From Calditrichota bacterium (GTDB lineage Bacteria > Calditrichota > Calditrichia > JAJRVZ01), in contig JAJRVZ010000153.1 in NCBI GenBank assembly GCA_024277055.1, positions 1 to 40,713 on the forward strand: a stretch of DNA of 40,713 nucleotides, read 5' to 3'. A model generated the notes under the pieces. That model searched no databases, was not told the DNA's origin, and saw nothing but the letters and a program-made list of their open reading frames with translations. The position numbers and the translations under genes are program-made. Position 1 is the stretch's first letter. Every line of letters starts with the position of its first letter. Below are positions 26,194 through 36,188 of this stretch, piece by piece.

Positions 26194-27828
26194 ATGAGCA
26201 CGTCTTTTTCAATCAGTCCGGCCGGAGAGAAATTCACATTACCCACTGCGGAAGAGCATAAAAAAGAGTTTGAGCGCATTCGTGAGCGGGTGGCGGAGCA
26301 ACGTAAAACGGGCCGTGAGATCGTCGTTGTTATGGGGGTGGGTTTTGTAGGTGCGGTAATGGCGGCCATCGTTGCCGACACTACCGATGAAAAAGGAAAA
26401 CCCTCAAAATTTGTAATAGGCATGCAGCGTCCCAGTGTACGAAGTTTCTGGAAAATTCCCCTGCTCAACCGGGGCGTCTCTCCGGTCAAGGCGGAAGACC
26501 CCGAGGTAGACCCGATGATCCGGCGGTGTGTGCTGGAGAAAAAAACGTTGATGGCCACCTACACCTACGATGTGTTGTCGCTGGCGGATGTGGTGGTGGT
26601 GGATGTTCAATGCGACTATCTGAAAGAAGAGTTGGGCAATGTTCGCAGCGGCAGCACCGATATGGCCGCACTGGAAAACTCCATTGCCGTTATCGCCGGG
26701 CACATTCCTGCCGATGCGCTGGTCCTGATTGAAACGACTGTTGCGCCGGGAACAACCGAACAGGTCGCCTATCCGATCATGAAAAAGATATTCCGAAAGC
26801 GGGGCATTGAGAGCGATCCCCTGCTGGCCCACAGCTACGAGCGTGTCATGCCGGGACGAAATTACGTGGCCAGTATCCGGGATTTCTGGCGGGTATGCAG
26901 CGGCATCAATGAACAGGCGAAACAGAGGGTGGTGAAATTCCTGAATGAAGTTCTGAACACAAAGGAGTACCCGTTGACGGTAATGGACCGGCCGATAGAA
27001 TCGGAGACTGCAAAAATCGTGGAAAACAGCTATCGGGCAACCATTCTGGCCTTTCTAGATGAATGGAGTCTCTACGCCGAACGCAACGGCGTGGATCTGA
27101 TTAAAGTAATCAAGGCCATAAAAATGAGGCCCACGCACAACAATATTATTTTCCCCGGACCGGGTATCGGCGGTTACTGTCTGCCTAAAGATGGCGGGCT
27201 GGGTGTCTGGGCCTACAAACATATTCTTGGTTTTGAAGATGATATTTTCAAAATCACCCCGCAGGCTATTGATATCAATGATACCCGCGGATTACATGTG
27301 GCCCAGCTGACACGCGACGCCCTGCGCAACATGGGGCAACCGATCGCTGCGGCTGATATTCTCGTACTGGGCGCCGCCTACCGGGAAGACGTGGGCGATA
27401 CCCGGTACAGCGGCTCGGAGATCGTCATCCGAAAACTGGCGGAAATGGGCGCTGAAATAAAAGTGCACGATCCCTATGTGGAACACTGGTGGGAATTTGA
27501 ACAGCAGGATACTTATCCCGGAGAGGGACACAGTAAAGCCCGCTTTTTCCGCAACCAGGAGAAACTGAAAGAATTGCGCATTGAACAGGATTTGAAAACA
27601 GCATTGAATGATGCCGAGGCGGTTATTTTCGCTGTTCGGCATGAAGCTTACCTGAATCTTGATCCCGATGAAGTGGTACAAAATATCGGACACCCGGCGG
27701 CGATCATTGATTGTTTCGGCATTTTATCGGATGAACTGATCCGCCGTTATTTTGAACTGGGTTGTGAAGTGAAGGGCCTGGGTCGCGGACATATTCAGCG
27801 CCTTAAGGAAGAAGTGCGCAGTAAATAA
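26194..27828 (+). CDS. Nucleotide-sugar (UDP-glucose/GDP-mannose type) dehydrogenase with N-terminal extension
   Basis: Rossmann motif VVVMGVGFVGAVMAAIVAD; SETAKIVENSYRATILAFLDEW; catalytic-Cys motif GPGIGGYCLPKDGG; C-terminal domain LGAAYREDVGDTRYSGSEIVIRKL. Confidence 0.9.
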   Translation: MSTSFSISPAGEKFTLPTAEEHKKEFERIRERVAEQRKTGREIVVVMGVGFVGAVMAAIVADTTDEKGKPSKFVIGMQRPSVRSFWKIPLLNRGVSPVKAEDPEVDPMIRRCVLEKKTLMATYTYDVLSLADVVVVDVQCDYLKEELGNVRSGSTDMAALENSIAVIAGHIPADALVLIETTVAPGTTEQVAYPIMKKIFRKRGIESDPLLAHSYERVMPGRNYVASIRDFWRVCSGINEQAKQRVVKFLNEVLNTKEYPLTVMDRPIESETAKIVENSYRATILAFLDEWSLYAERNGVDLIKVIKAIKMRPTHNNIIFPGPGIGGYCLPKDGGLGVWAYKHILGFEDDIFKITPQAIDINDTRGLHVAQLTRDALRNMGQPIAAADILVLGAAYREDVGDTRYSGSEIVIRKLAEMGAEIKVHDPYVEHWWEFEQQDTYPGEGHSKARFFRNQEKLKELRIEQDLKTALNDAEAVIFAVRHEAYLNLDPDEVVQNIGHPAAIIDCFGILSDELIRRYFELGCEVKGLGRGHIQRLKEEVRSK

Positions 27829-27846
27829 CAGAAAAGGAAAAACAAT

Positions 27847-28377
27847 ATGAAACCGGTGGATATACCGATCAGGAATTTTACGGCACGGATAAACATGCTG
27901 TGGGACGAACAGTGGTTTCTGCTCAGCAGTGGCGATTTTAAAAATGATGATTATAACACGATGACCGTGTCATGGGGATTTTTCGGAATTCTCTGGCACC
28001 GGCCCTGTGCTATTGTGGCCGTTCGTCCGCAACGCTACACCTTTGAATTTATCGAAAAGAACGACGATTTTACTTTATGTGCTTTTCCTGAAAACTATCA
28101 CGACGATCTGAATATCCTTGGCAGTCGCTCGGGCAGGGATGAAGACAAAATCGGCTTAACCGACCTGCACCCGTGTGCGGCAAAGGTGGTTTCATCACCG
28201 GCCTTCAGCGAAGCGGAACTGGTCGTTGAGTGCAAAAAGATTTACAGCGATGATTTCGATCCGGCGCATTTTATCGATCCGACGATTGAGGAAAATTATC
28301 CCCAGAAGGACTACCATCGATTTTATATCGGTGAAGTTGTAAAGATCAGCGGAATTGAAAAATATCGTTCAGCTTAA
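27847..28377 (+). CDS. Flavin reductase-like (FMN-binding split-barrel) protein
   Basis: WFLLSSGDFKNDDYNTMTVSWGFFGILWHRPCAIVAVRPQRYTFEFIEKNDDFTLCAFPENY. Confidence 0.85.
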   Translation: MKPVDIPIRNFTARINMLWDEQWFLLSSGDFKNDDYNTMTVSWGFFGILWHRPCAIVAVRPQRYTFEFIEKNDDFTLCAFPENYHDDLNILGSRSGRDEDKIGLTDLHPCAAKVVSSPAFSEAELVVECKKIYSDDFDPAHFIDPTIEENYPQKDYHRFYIGEVVKISGIEKYRSA

Positions 28378-28385
28378 CCGCCGCG

Positions 28386-28575
28386 GCCGGATTTCGGGGT
28401 AACGGTGTCATCCGAAGGTTAATGCCGGAATTGATGCACGCGGTACAGCAGGAAAAGTTCGCCGCCCTTTGCCTGAGTGTGGACCGGGTCGATTTTGTCC
28501 GATACGTTATGAATCGCAGGGTTTGGCAAAGCCGGGGAATCCGGAACCTCCCGGACGATGCGAAAACAACTTTGA
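28386..28575 (+). pseudogene. Decayed C-terminal fragment of a GNAT-family N-acetyltransferase
   Basis: Three frames joined: AGFRGNGVIRRLMPELMHAVQQEKFAALCLSVDRVDFV | RYESQGLAKPG | ESGTSRTMRKQL-stop, a GNAT acetyl-CoA loop-to-C-terminus pattern broken by two frame changes. Confidence 0.68.
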
Positions 28576-28615
28576 ATCCCGGCTGAACTGTTTTGCATTT
28601 TCGAGTGGTTTACCA

Positions 28616-29665
28616 TCAAACTTCGGCGAAATCGAGGGCATGACGCTGGTTGAAATCGCCGATGGCGTCTTCAATTTTTGCGCAGATATTCTGCTTTGAC
28701 GAATTGGCAGCCACGTGAATGGCGTTGGCGATGGCTTTGGCGTTGGAACGGCCGTGGGCTTTAATGGCCAGTTTGCGAAAACCGAGAATCGGAGCACCGC
28801 CGTATTCAGTGTAGTCGGTGCGTCGTTTCAATTTTTTAATGCCCGGCGCCAGTAACGCCAGTCCGATCTTCCAGGCAAATTTTTTCTTGAAGGCATACTT
28901 GCCGGTCTGTTTAACTACGTCGGCCACACCTTCCATCATTTTGAGTACGACGTTGCCCATAAATCCTTCGGTAACGACCACATCGGCCTCACCCTTCGGA
29001 ATGTCTTTACCTTCGATATTGCCGATGAAATTCAATTCCGGAGTATTGCGCAGCAGCTGGTAAGTTTGTTTGAGAACGTCGCCGCCTTTGGTTTCTTCTT
29101 CTCCGATGTTCAGCAAGCCGATGCGCGGTTGTTCGACGCCGAGAATATCGGCAACATAAAAATTACCCATAAATGCAAAATGGACCAATTGTTTGGCGGT
29201 ACATTTCAGGGTTGCGCCGACATCAAGCATCAGGGCAAAACCGCGTCTGTTGTGGTTGAATTTGGCGGTAGGGTAAACGGTGGCGAGAGCGGTGCGTTCA
29301 ATTCCTTCGATAACCGGTATGTTTTTTGCGGCCGATAAAATGGTGGCGCCGGTATTTCCGGCACTGACAAGCGCATCCACTTTTCCGTCATTAACCAGTC
29401 GCGAGCAGATATTGATGCTGGCATCGGTTTTTTCCTTTACTCCGACTTTGGGATCTTCATCCATTTCAACCCAGGAATCGGTATGAATAATTTCAAAGGA
29501 AGCACCGGAACCGGCTTTTTGCAATTCTTCCTCTATCTGTTTCTGATCACCGACCAGCGTGATTTCCAGATCACTGTCCTGCTCGGCTGCCCTAATGGCA
29601 CCGCGGATGATTTCTCCCGGTGCGTGATCGCCACCCATGGCGTCCAGAGCGATGCGCTGCGCCAT
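28616..29665 (-). CDS. plsX: Phosphate acyltransferase PlsX
   Basis: RIALDAMGGDHAPGEIIRGAIRA, ALVSAGNTGATILSA, LLNIGEEETKGGDVLKQTYQLL, VVTEGFMGNVVLKMMEG, YGGAPILGF. Confidence 0.95.
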   Translation of the reverse strand: MAQRIALDAMGGDHAPGEIIRGAIRAAEQDSDLEITLVGDQKQIEEELQKAGSGASFEIIHTDSWVEMDEDPKVGVKEKTDASINICSRLVNDGKVDALVSAGNTGATILSAAKNIPVIEGIERTALATVYPTAKFNHNRRGFALMLDVGATLKCTAKQLVHFAFMGNFYVADILGVEQPRIGLLNIGEEETKGGDVLKQTYQLLRNTPELNFIGNIEGKDIPKGEADVVVTEGFMGNVVLKMMEGVADVVKQTGKYAFKKKFAWKIGLALLAPGIKKLKRRTDYTEYGGAPILGFRKLAIKAHGRSNAKAIANAIHVAANSSKQNICAKIEDAIGDFNQRHALDFAEV

Positions 29666-29807
29666 TTTTCCTCCCTGTTTTTAGGAAATTGAACATTCTA
29701 AAAATACTAAACTTAGCGGGTAAATTGCAAGCTGAGCCAAATAATTCAGCCGTTGCATTTAATAATCCTGTTTTGCAATTTAATCTCTTTAATCAAAGGT
29801 CCTGTGA

Positions 29808-30773
29808 ATGGGAAGAAAGGTATTGATTACGCAAAATATTCCGCAGGCAGGAATCGATCTGCTCCGGGAAAAAGGATTTACAGTAACAATCGGCCGAACC
29901 GGAGCTGCATTTTCCGGTGGCGACCTGAAGGAATACGAAGCCCTGCTGCCGTTGTTGACCGACAAAATAGATGAAAAGATATTGCAAAAGATGCCCCGTC
30001 TGAAAATTATCGCCAATTATGCCGTTGGATACAATAACATCGACCTGGAGGCTGCCACAAAAAGGAACATAGCGGTAACCAATACTCCGGGCGTATTGAC
30101 GGAAGCTACCGCCGACCTGACATGGGCCTTACTGATGGCGTTGGCACGGCTCATCCCTCAGGGTGATCGACTGATGCGTGAAGGAAAATACGGCGGGTGG
30201 GATCCGATGCTGTTGCTGGGAGCGGAAGTATACGGCAAAACGTTGGGAATTATCGGGCCCGGGCGTATCGGCAGTGCGGTGGCAAAACGCGCGGTTGGAT
30301 TTGATATGCGTATCCTTTACTACGGCCGCACCGTAAACACCGTACTGGAACAGGAGACCGGCGCAGAAAGAGTTGATTTTGATGCGTTGCTCGAGCAGGC
30401 GGATTTTATATCCCTGCATGTACCCTTGACCGGTGATACACGATACCTGATCGACCGTCCTCAGCTGCTGAAGATGAAAAACAGTGCTTTTCTCATCAAC
30501 ACTTCCCGCGGGGCGGTAATAAATGAACGGGCGCTTGTGGAAGCATTGAAAAATGGATTCATCGCCGGCGCCGGACTGGATGTATTCGAACGGGAACCGC
30601 TGCTTGCGCCCGGTCTGGCTGATCTGGAAAACGTTGTGCTGTTACCGCATATCGGCTCGGCAACCGTCACGGCGCGCACCCGAATGGCGGAAACTGCCGC
30701 AGGAAATATCATTGATTTTTTTGAGGGACGGAGACCACGAAATCTCGTTAATCAACTCGACCTTTCCGACTAA
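29808..30773 (+). CDS. D-2-hydroxyacid dehydrogenase (glyoxylate/hydroxypyruvate reductase-like)
   Basis: ANYAVGYNNIDLEAATKRNIAVTNTPGVLTEATADLTWALL, TLGIIGPGRIGSAVAKRA, INTSRGAVINERALVEAL, LLPHIGSAT. Confidence 0.93.
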   Translation: MGRKVLITQNIPQAGIDLLREKGFTVTIGRTGAAFSGGDLKEYEALLPLLTDKIDEKILQKMPRLKIIANYAVGYNNIDLEAATKRNIAVTNTPGVLTEATADLTWALLMALARLIPQGDRLMREGKYGGWDPMLLLGAEVYGKTLGIIGPGRIGSAVAKRAVGFDMRILYYGRTVNTVLEQETGAERVDFDALLEQADFISLHVPLTGDTRYLIDRPQLLKMKNSAFLINTSRGAVINERALVEALKNGFIAGAGLDVFEREPLLAPGLADLENVVLLPHIGSATVTARTRMAETAAGNIIDFFEGRRPRNLVNQLDLSD

Positions 30774-30998
30774 CATCGCAGGACAGTGAAAAGCCGGTAA
30801 TTTGTCGTTTGTTACGGTCCTGGCTGCAACTGAAAATATCCTGCGGCACAGCTGACAAGTATTTTAAAACGAAATTAAGCCGATGCCTGTTTTTCAATAA
30901 AATTTATTTTCGTAATTTATACGGCCCGGAGGAAAACAAAAGAAGGTATAATGCGTAAGGACAGGAATCTTCCCGCAAAATAATTATTGGAGGTTTCA

Positions 30999-32912
30999 AT
31001 GAAATTTTTTCGTCCGATTTCCGTTAGAAAACCATTGTTTTTAACATTGATTGTTTTACTAATGACAGGAATCAGTATGCAGGCAGCGGAACCCAAAAAG
31101 AATCAGTCGCGCGACAGTATCGCCGACAAGTACAAATGGAATATTGCCGATTTGTTTGCTTCAAATGACGAATGGAAGCAGAAGAAGAATGAAGTTGATG
31201 GGCAGTTTGAAAAGATAGCATCCTATAAGGGTTTGCTGGGGCAGTCGGCGGCAAGGCTGTACGAAGCCCTTGAATTCTACCATAATGTGGAAAAGGAATT
31301 TGCCCGCTTAATGATCTATGCCAATTTGCAAAGTGACCAGGATACGCGCGTGTCGGAAAATCTGGCCATGAAACAGGAAATGGGGCAAATGGGCACCAGG
31401 CTTGAAAAAACCGCCGCATTCATGGAACCCGAAATTCTGGCCATTCCCGATGCGGCCATCGAACAATTTTTCAAGACCGAACCGAAACTGGAAAAATATC
31501 GCATGTATATCGATGATATTCAGCGGCGCAAGGCACATACGCTGAGCGAACCGGAGGAGAAGATTGTTGCCGAAGCCGGGCGCATGTCCGGTACCGCGCA
31601 GGAGATTTATTCCATTCTCAGTAACGCCGATCTGCCTTATCCGACGATCAAACTTTCGGACGGGCGTGAAGTACGACTGGACGCCCAGGGGTATTCCGGC
31701 AGCCGGGCCAGCAATGTTCGTGAAGACCGCATTAATGTTTTCAATTCGTTTTTCGGAGCACTGGACGGCTATCGCCGTACCTTCGGTACCGAACTGAATG
31801 CGGAAGTGCAGAAAAATATTTTTTACAAAAATGTTCGTAATTACGAGTCATGTCTGCAGCGGGCGCTGGATAAAAACAATATCCCGGTATCCGTTTACCA
31901 TAAATTGATCGAAAACGTAAACAAGAATCTGCCGACCCTGCACCGTTATCTGAAACTGCGCAAACGCATGCTGGGCGTTGAAGAGTTGCACTATTACGAT
32001 ATGTACCCCTCGCTGGTACCGAACGTTGATTTGAAAGTCAGCTGGGACGAAGCCACCGAAGAAATCAAAAAAGCATTGGCCGTTCTCGGGGAACAATACG
32101 TGGCAACCCTGGACAAGGCATTCAACAGTCGCTGGATCGATGCTTTTCCGAATCCCGGCAAGCGTTCCGGCGCCTATTCCAGCGGCGGCGCCTACGACGT
32201 GCATCCGTACATCCTGATGAATTACAACGGGCAGTATGACGATATGAGCACCCTGGCGCACGAACTGGGTCACACGATGCACAGCTATTTTTCAAATAAA
32301 AACCAGCCCTATGTAAACGCCAGCTACCCGATTTTTCTTGCGGAAGTGGCATCGACGGCCAATGAGGCCCTGCTGATGGATTACAGTCTGAAAAAAATAA
32401 AAGACCAGGATAAGCGCCTTTCGTTGCTGGGCAATTATCTCGAGGATTTCCGTACCACGCTGTTCCGGCAGACCCAGTTTGCAGAATTTGAGCTGAAAAT
32501 CCATGAACTGGCGGAAAAGGGTGAAGCGCTGACCGGCGACAAGTTCACGGAAATATATCTGGATATTCTGAAACGGTATTACGGGCATAATGAGGGTGTG
32601 ACGGTTATCGACGATCTGTATGGTATCGAATGGGCTTATATCCCCCATTTTTATTACAACTTTTATGTTTTCCAGTACAGCACTTCCTTCACCGCTTCGC
32701 AGGCGCTGGCGGAAAAAATGATACACGGCGGACCGGAGATGGTGAAGAAGTATCTGAACTTCCTTTCCAGCGGCCGCAGCGATTACGCCATTCCGACGCT
32801 CAAAAAAGTCGGGGTGGATATGACGACCGACGAGCCGTTCAACCTGGCGATGAAAAAAATGAATGCTGTAATGGATGAAATTGAGCATATTCTGGACGCA
32901 AAAGGAAAATAG
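30999..32912 (+). CDS. pepF: Oligoendopeptidase F (M3B family) with N-terminal export signal
   Basis: HEXXH motif STLAHELGHTMHSYFS; YKWNIADLFASNDEW; PFRVTDD-type C-terminus; signal-like KPLFLTLIVLLMTGISMQAAE; ATG at 30999 preceded by GGAGG. Confidence 0.9.
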   Translation: MKFFRPISVRKPLFLTLIVLLMTGISMQAAEPKKNQSRDSIADKYKWNIADLFASNDEWKQKKNEVDGQFEKIASYKGLLGQSAARLYEALEFYHNVEKEFARLMIYANLQSDQDTRVSENLAMKQEMGQMGTRLEKTAAFMEPEILAIPDAAIEQFFKTEPKLEKYRMYIDDIQRRKAHTLSEPEEKIVAEAGRMSGTAQEIYSILSNADLPYPTIKLSDGREVRLDAQGYSGSRASNVREDRINVFNSFFGALDGYRRTFGTELNAEVQKNIFYKNVRNYESCLQRALDKNNIPVSVYHKLIENVNKNLPTLHRYLKLRKRMLGVEELHYYDMYPSLVPNVDLKVSWDEATEEIKKALAVLGEQYVATLDKAFNSRWIDAFPNPGKRSGAYSSGGAYDVHPYILMNYNGQYDDMSTLAHELGHTMHSYFSNKNQPYVNASYPIFLAEVASTANEALLMDYSLKKIKDQDKRLSLLGNYLEDFRTTLFRQTQFAEFELKIHELAEKGEALTGDKFTEIYLDILKRYYGHNEGVTVIDDLYGIEWAYIPHFYYNFYVFQYSTSFTASQALAEKMIHGGPEMVKKYLNFLSSGRSDYAIPTLKKVGVDMTTDEPFNLAMKKMNAVMDEIEHILDAKGK

Positions 32913-32946
32913 TACTGCGAAAATAAACCCCTTGAAATACAACAGG

Positions 32947-32974
32947 GCCCGTCTGCTTGCAGGCGGGCTTTTTT
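32947..32974 (+). terminator. Rho-independent terminator after pepF
   Basis: GCCCGTCTGC-TT-GCAGGCGGGC (one G-T wobble) followed by TTTTTT. Confidence 0.88.
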
Positions 32975-33045
32975 ATTGAATTTTACCGCAGAATAACGAA
33001 TGAAACGATGTTGAATCAAAATGGAAAAAACCGCAAATTCAAATC

Positions 33046-34992
33046 ATGTTGCAGCTTAAAAAAATAGGTTACCGGATCGCGGACAAATGGCTGTTCCGGG
33101 AAATAGACTGGGTGATCAATCCGGGTCGGCGGCTGGCGTTGATCGGTCCGAACGGGGCGGGAAAAACGACCCTGTTGCGCATAATCAACGGCGAACTTCC
33201 GCCGGAGTGCGGAACAATGATCAAACCGCGCGGCTACCGGATCGGGTATTTACCGCAGGAAGAGATCGCCGTCGGAAAGGGACCGATCCTGTTGCAGGTG
33301 CTGGAAGGAAACCGGGAAGTACTGGAAATTGAAGCGGAGATGGCCGAACTGCACACCCGGCTGGAAGGGACGGAAAACAGGCGGCAGGAGAAATTGCTGA
33401 TACAACTCGGGGATCTGGAACACCGTTTTCAGGTGCTGGGCGGTTACGAACTGGAGTCGCAGGCAAAAAAGATATTGACCGGGCTGGGTTTCACGGAACG
33501 GGATTTTCAACGACCGGTAAGCGAATTCAGCGGCGGCTGGCGCATGAGGGTTTACCTGGCCCGCCTGCTGCTGCAGCAACCGGATTTGTTATTGCTGGAC
33601 GAGCCGACCAACCATCTGGACCTGCCGTCGCTCGAGTGGCTGGAAGATTATCTGCAGGATTTCCCGGGCAGTATGATCGTAGTATCGCACGACCGGTTTT
33701 TTATAGACCGCCTGGCGCAGGAGATCGCCGAGCTGGAAAATAAAAAACTGGTTCATTATTCGGGCAATTATCATTTCTACGAAAAACAAAAGGTCCTGCT
33801 TGAAGAACAATTACTGAAACGGTGGGAAGAAATCCGTGAAGAAAAAGAAAAGCTGCAGCGTTTCATAGATCGTTTCAGGTATAAGGCCAGCAAGGCGCCG
33901 CAGGTGCAGAGCCGTATAAAACGGCTGGAGAAACTGGAAGAGATAGAACTGCCGAAGCAGACGACACAGATGCGTTTTCGCATTCAAACGCCGGTGCAAA
34001 GTTACCAACAGGTCTGTCTTTGCGAAAACCTGGTGTTCGCCTACGACGGCAATCCCGTATTGAAGGAACTCGATTTTAAAATACAGCGCGGGGAACGCAT
34101 TGCGCTGGTCGGCCCGAACGGTGTCGGTAAAACCACGCTGACGCGGTTGATTGCCGGCGAGCTGCAACCGCAGCAGGGAAAGATAGTATTAGGACAACGG
34201 GTTCGATACGGCTATTATGCGCAGCACCAGGCCGACCGGCTGAACGGTGACGCGAAGATAATTGATGAAGTCAGTGAAACCGCCGCCCCTGCTTTGAGAA
34301 GCGATGTCCGCAACGTACTGGGCATGTTCCGTTTCAGCGGCGAGGATACGGAAAAGAAAATCGGTGTGCTGAGTGGCGGGGAAAAGGCAAGGGTGTCGCT
34401 GGCGAAAATCCTGCTTTCGCCGGTAAATTTTCTGATCATGGATGAACCGACCAATCATCTCGATGCGGCGTCGAAGGAGGCGCTGGAACAGGCCCTGGCC
34501 GATTACGACGGCACACTGTTGCTGATATCCCACGACCGCTATTTTCTGGATAAGCTGGTGCGTCGGGTGTTTGAACTGCAGGAAGGTAGGTTACAAATTT
34601 TCGAGGGTAACTACAGCGACTATCTGCGGCGAAGGGCAGGTATGAATGCCCAATCGAAATCGGGGGAACGGCCGGAAAATGAAAAAGCCGGCGCTGTTGC
34701 GCGTAACAAGAAAGAACGCAAGAGACAGGAAGCACAGCTGCGGCAGTCGATCAGCGGGAAACGGCGTAAACTGGAGCAGTCGATTGCAGCCCTCGAACAG
34801 CAGATTGATGTAATGGAGCAGGAAAAGCAGCAGCTGGAAGCCGAAATGGCGGAGCCGGATTTCTTCGCTGATGAGCAGGCAGCCGCCGAAAAGGTTCGGC
34901 GATATAAGCAATTACAGGAAAAATTACCTGTGAAATTACTGCAATGGGAAAACGAACAGCATGAGCTGGATGAACTGCTTAATACCATATGA
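33046..34992 (+). CDS. ABC-F family ATPase (Uup/YheS-like)
   Basis: Two Walker A (GPNGAGKTTLLR, GPNGVGKTTLTR), two signatures (SEFSGGWRMRV, GVLSGGEKARV), two Walker B DEPTNHLD, C-terminal coiled coil, no TM. Confidence 0.95.
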   Translation: MLQLKKIGYRIADKWLFREIDWVINPGRRLALIGPNGAGKTTLLRIINGELPPECGTMIKPRGYRIGYLPQEEIAVGKGPILLQVLEGNREVLEIEAEMAELHTRLEGTENRRQEKLLIQLGDLEHRFQVLGGYELESQAKKILTGLGFTERDFQRPVSEFSGGWRMRVYLARLLLQQPDLLLLDEPTNHLDLPSLEWLEDYLQDFPGSMIVVSHDRFFIDRLAQEIAELENKKLVHYSGNYHFYEKQKVLLEEQLLKRWEEIREEKEKLQRFIDRFRYKASKAPQVQSRIKRLEKLEEIELPKQTTQMRFRIQTPVQSYQQVCLCENLVFAYDGNPVLKELDFKIQRGERIALVGPNGVGKTTLTRLIAGELQPQQGKIVLGQRVRYGYYAQHQADRLNGDAKIIDEVSETAAPALRSDVRNVLGMFRFSGEDTEKKIGVLSGGEKARVSLAKILLSPVNFLIMDEPTNHLDAASKEALEQALADYDGTLLLISHDRYFLDKLVRRVFELQEGRLQIFEGNYSDYLRRRAGMNAQSKSGERPENEKAGAVARNKKERKRQEAQLRQSISGKRRKLEQSIAALEQQIDVMEQEKQQLEAEMAEPDFFADEQAAAEKVRRYKQLQEKLPVKLLQWENEQHELDELLNTI

Positions 34993-35106
34993 AGCACAAA
35001 TAAAAAATAACCGGTAGAGAGTTATTTGCAGTATATTTTGAATTAATTTCATTCCTTGTTAAAATTAGTCAATTCAAACTAAGATATATTGAGTCGGAGC
35101 GGTAAA

Positions 35107-36135
35107 ATGAAAATTTTAAAACTCTTAAGCATTGCTATGATTTTTGCCGGTATCATTTCTTGTACCGGAGCAGTAAATCAGCCGGTTGCATCCTTCGGTC
35201 TGGTCATCCACGGCGGGGCGGGGACGATCACGAAGGAGAACACTTCCCCGGAAAAAGAAAAACTGTACTCGGAAAAACTGAAGGAAGTGCTGCAAACCGG
35301 TTACAAAATTCTGAATAAAGGCGGCAGTGCGCTGGATGCGGTAGAGAAGTGCATCAATATGATGGAAGACTCTCCCCTGTTCAATTCCGGCAAAGGGGCG
35401 GTATTTGCGGCCAACGGTAAAAACGAACTGGATGCTTCGATTATGGAGGGCAAAACGCTGAATGCCGGAGCAGTGGCCGGTGTAACCCATATAAAAAACC
35501 CGATCAGCCTGGCCCGGCTGGTGATGGAAAAATCACCCCATGTATTGCTGGCACGCGAAGGCGCCGAGGCTTTTGCACAGGAACAGGGGATAGAACTCGT
35601 CGACGAAAAATACTTTTTTACTGAATCGCGCTGGGACCGATTGCAGAAGGCGAAACAGCGTGAAACAGATCGGAAATCACAATCATCCCTGGATATTCAT
35701 CCCGATGAAAAATACGGAACCGTCGGTGCCGCTGCGCTGGACAAAAACGGTAATCTCGCCGCCGGCACATCCACCGGGGGCATGACGAACAAACACTGGG
35801 GAAGGATCGGCGATTCGCCGATCATCGGAGCAGGAACCTACGCCAACAATAAAACCTGTGCGATTTCGGCTACTGGTCACGGCGAATATTTTATACGCGG
35901 TGTGATCACGCACGATATTTCCGCCATGATGGAATATGCGGGAAAAACGCTGCAGCAGGCCGCACGGGAGGTTATTCAGAGAAAACTGAAAGCCATGGGA
36001 GGCAGCGGCGGGATTATCGCCATCGATCATCTGGGTAATGTGGTGATGGAATTTAATACCGCCGGCATGTTTCGCGGAGTCGTAACGGATAACAGTCAGC
36101 CGGTCGTTCTCATGTTCGGGGAAGAACAGAAATAA
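35107..36135 (+). CDS. Exported (lipoprotein-type signal) isoaspartyl peptidase / plant-type L-asparaginase
   Basis: Lipobox-like IFAGIISC; VIHGGAGTITKEN; autoproteolytic Thr motif KYGTVGAAALDKNGNLAAGTSTGGMTNKHWGRIGDSPIIGAGTYANN. Confidence 0.93.
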   Translation: MKILKLLSIAMIFAGIISCTGAVNQPVASFGLVIHGGAGTITKENTSPEKEKLYSEKLKEVLQTGYKILNKGGSALDAVEKCINMMEDSPLFNSGKGAVFAANGKNELDASIMEGKTLNAGAVAGVTHIKNPISLARLVMEKSPHVLLAREGAEAFAQEQGIELVDEKYFFTESRWDRLQKAKQRETDRKSQSSLDIHPDEKYGTVGAAALDKNGNLAAGTSTGGMTNKHWGRIGDSPIIGAGTYANNKTCAISATGHGEYFIRGVITHDISAMMEYAGKTLQQAAREVIQRKLKAMGGSGGIIAIDHLGNVVMEFNTAGMFRGVVTDNSQPVVLMFGEEQK

Positions 36136-36188
36136 ACCGGCCGACGGATTTCGTTCGATAATCCACACTTATTTTCGGGGAGTTCAAC

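Noticed and set aside
28469-28699. 76-aa forward ORF as a real gene
   Set aside because: It mixes a piece of the GNAT remnant with antisense of plsX; not an independent coding region.
33046-34992. ABC-F protein as an antibiotic-resistance factor
   Set aside because: ABC-F motifs alone cannot separate housekeeping Uup/YheS-like members from resistance members; no resistance context.
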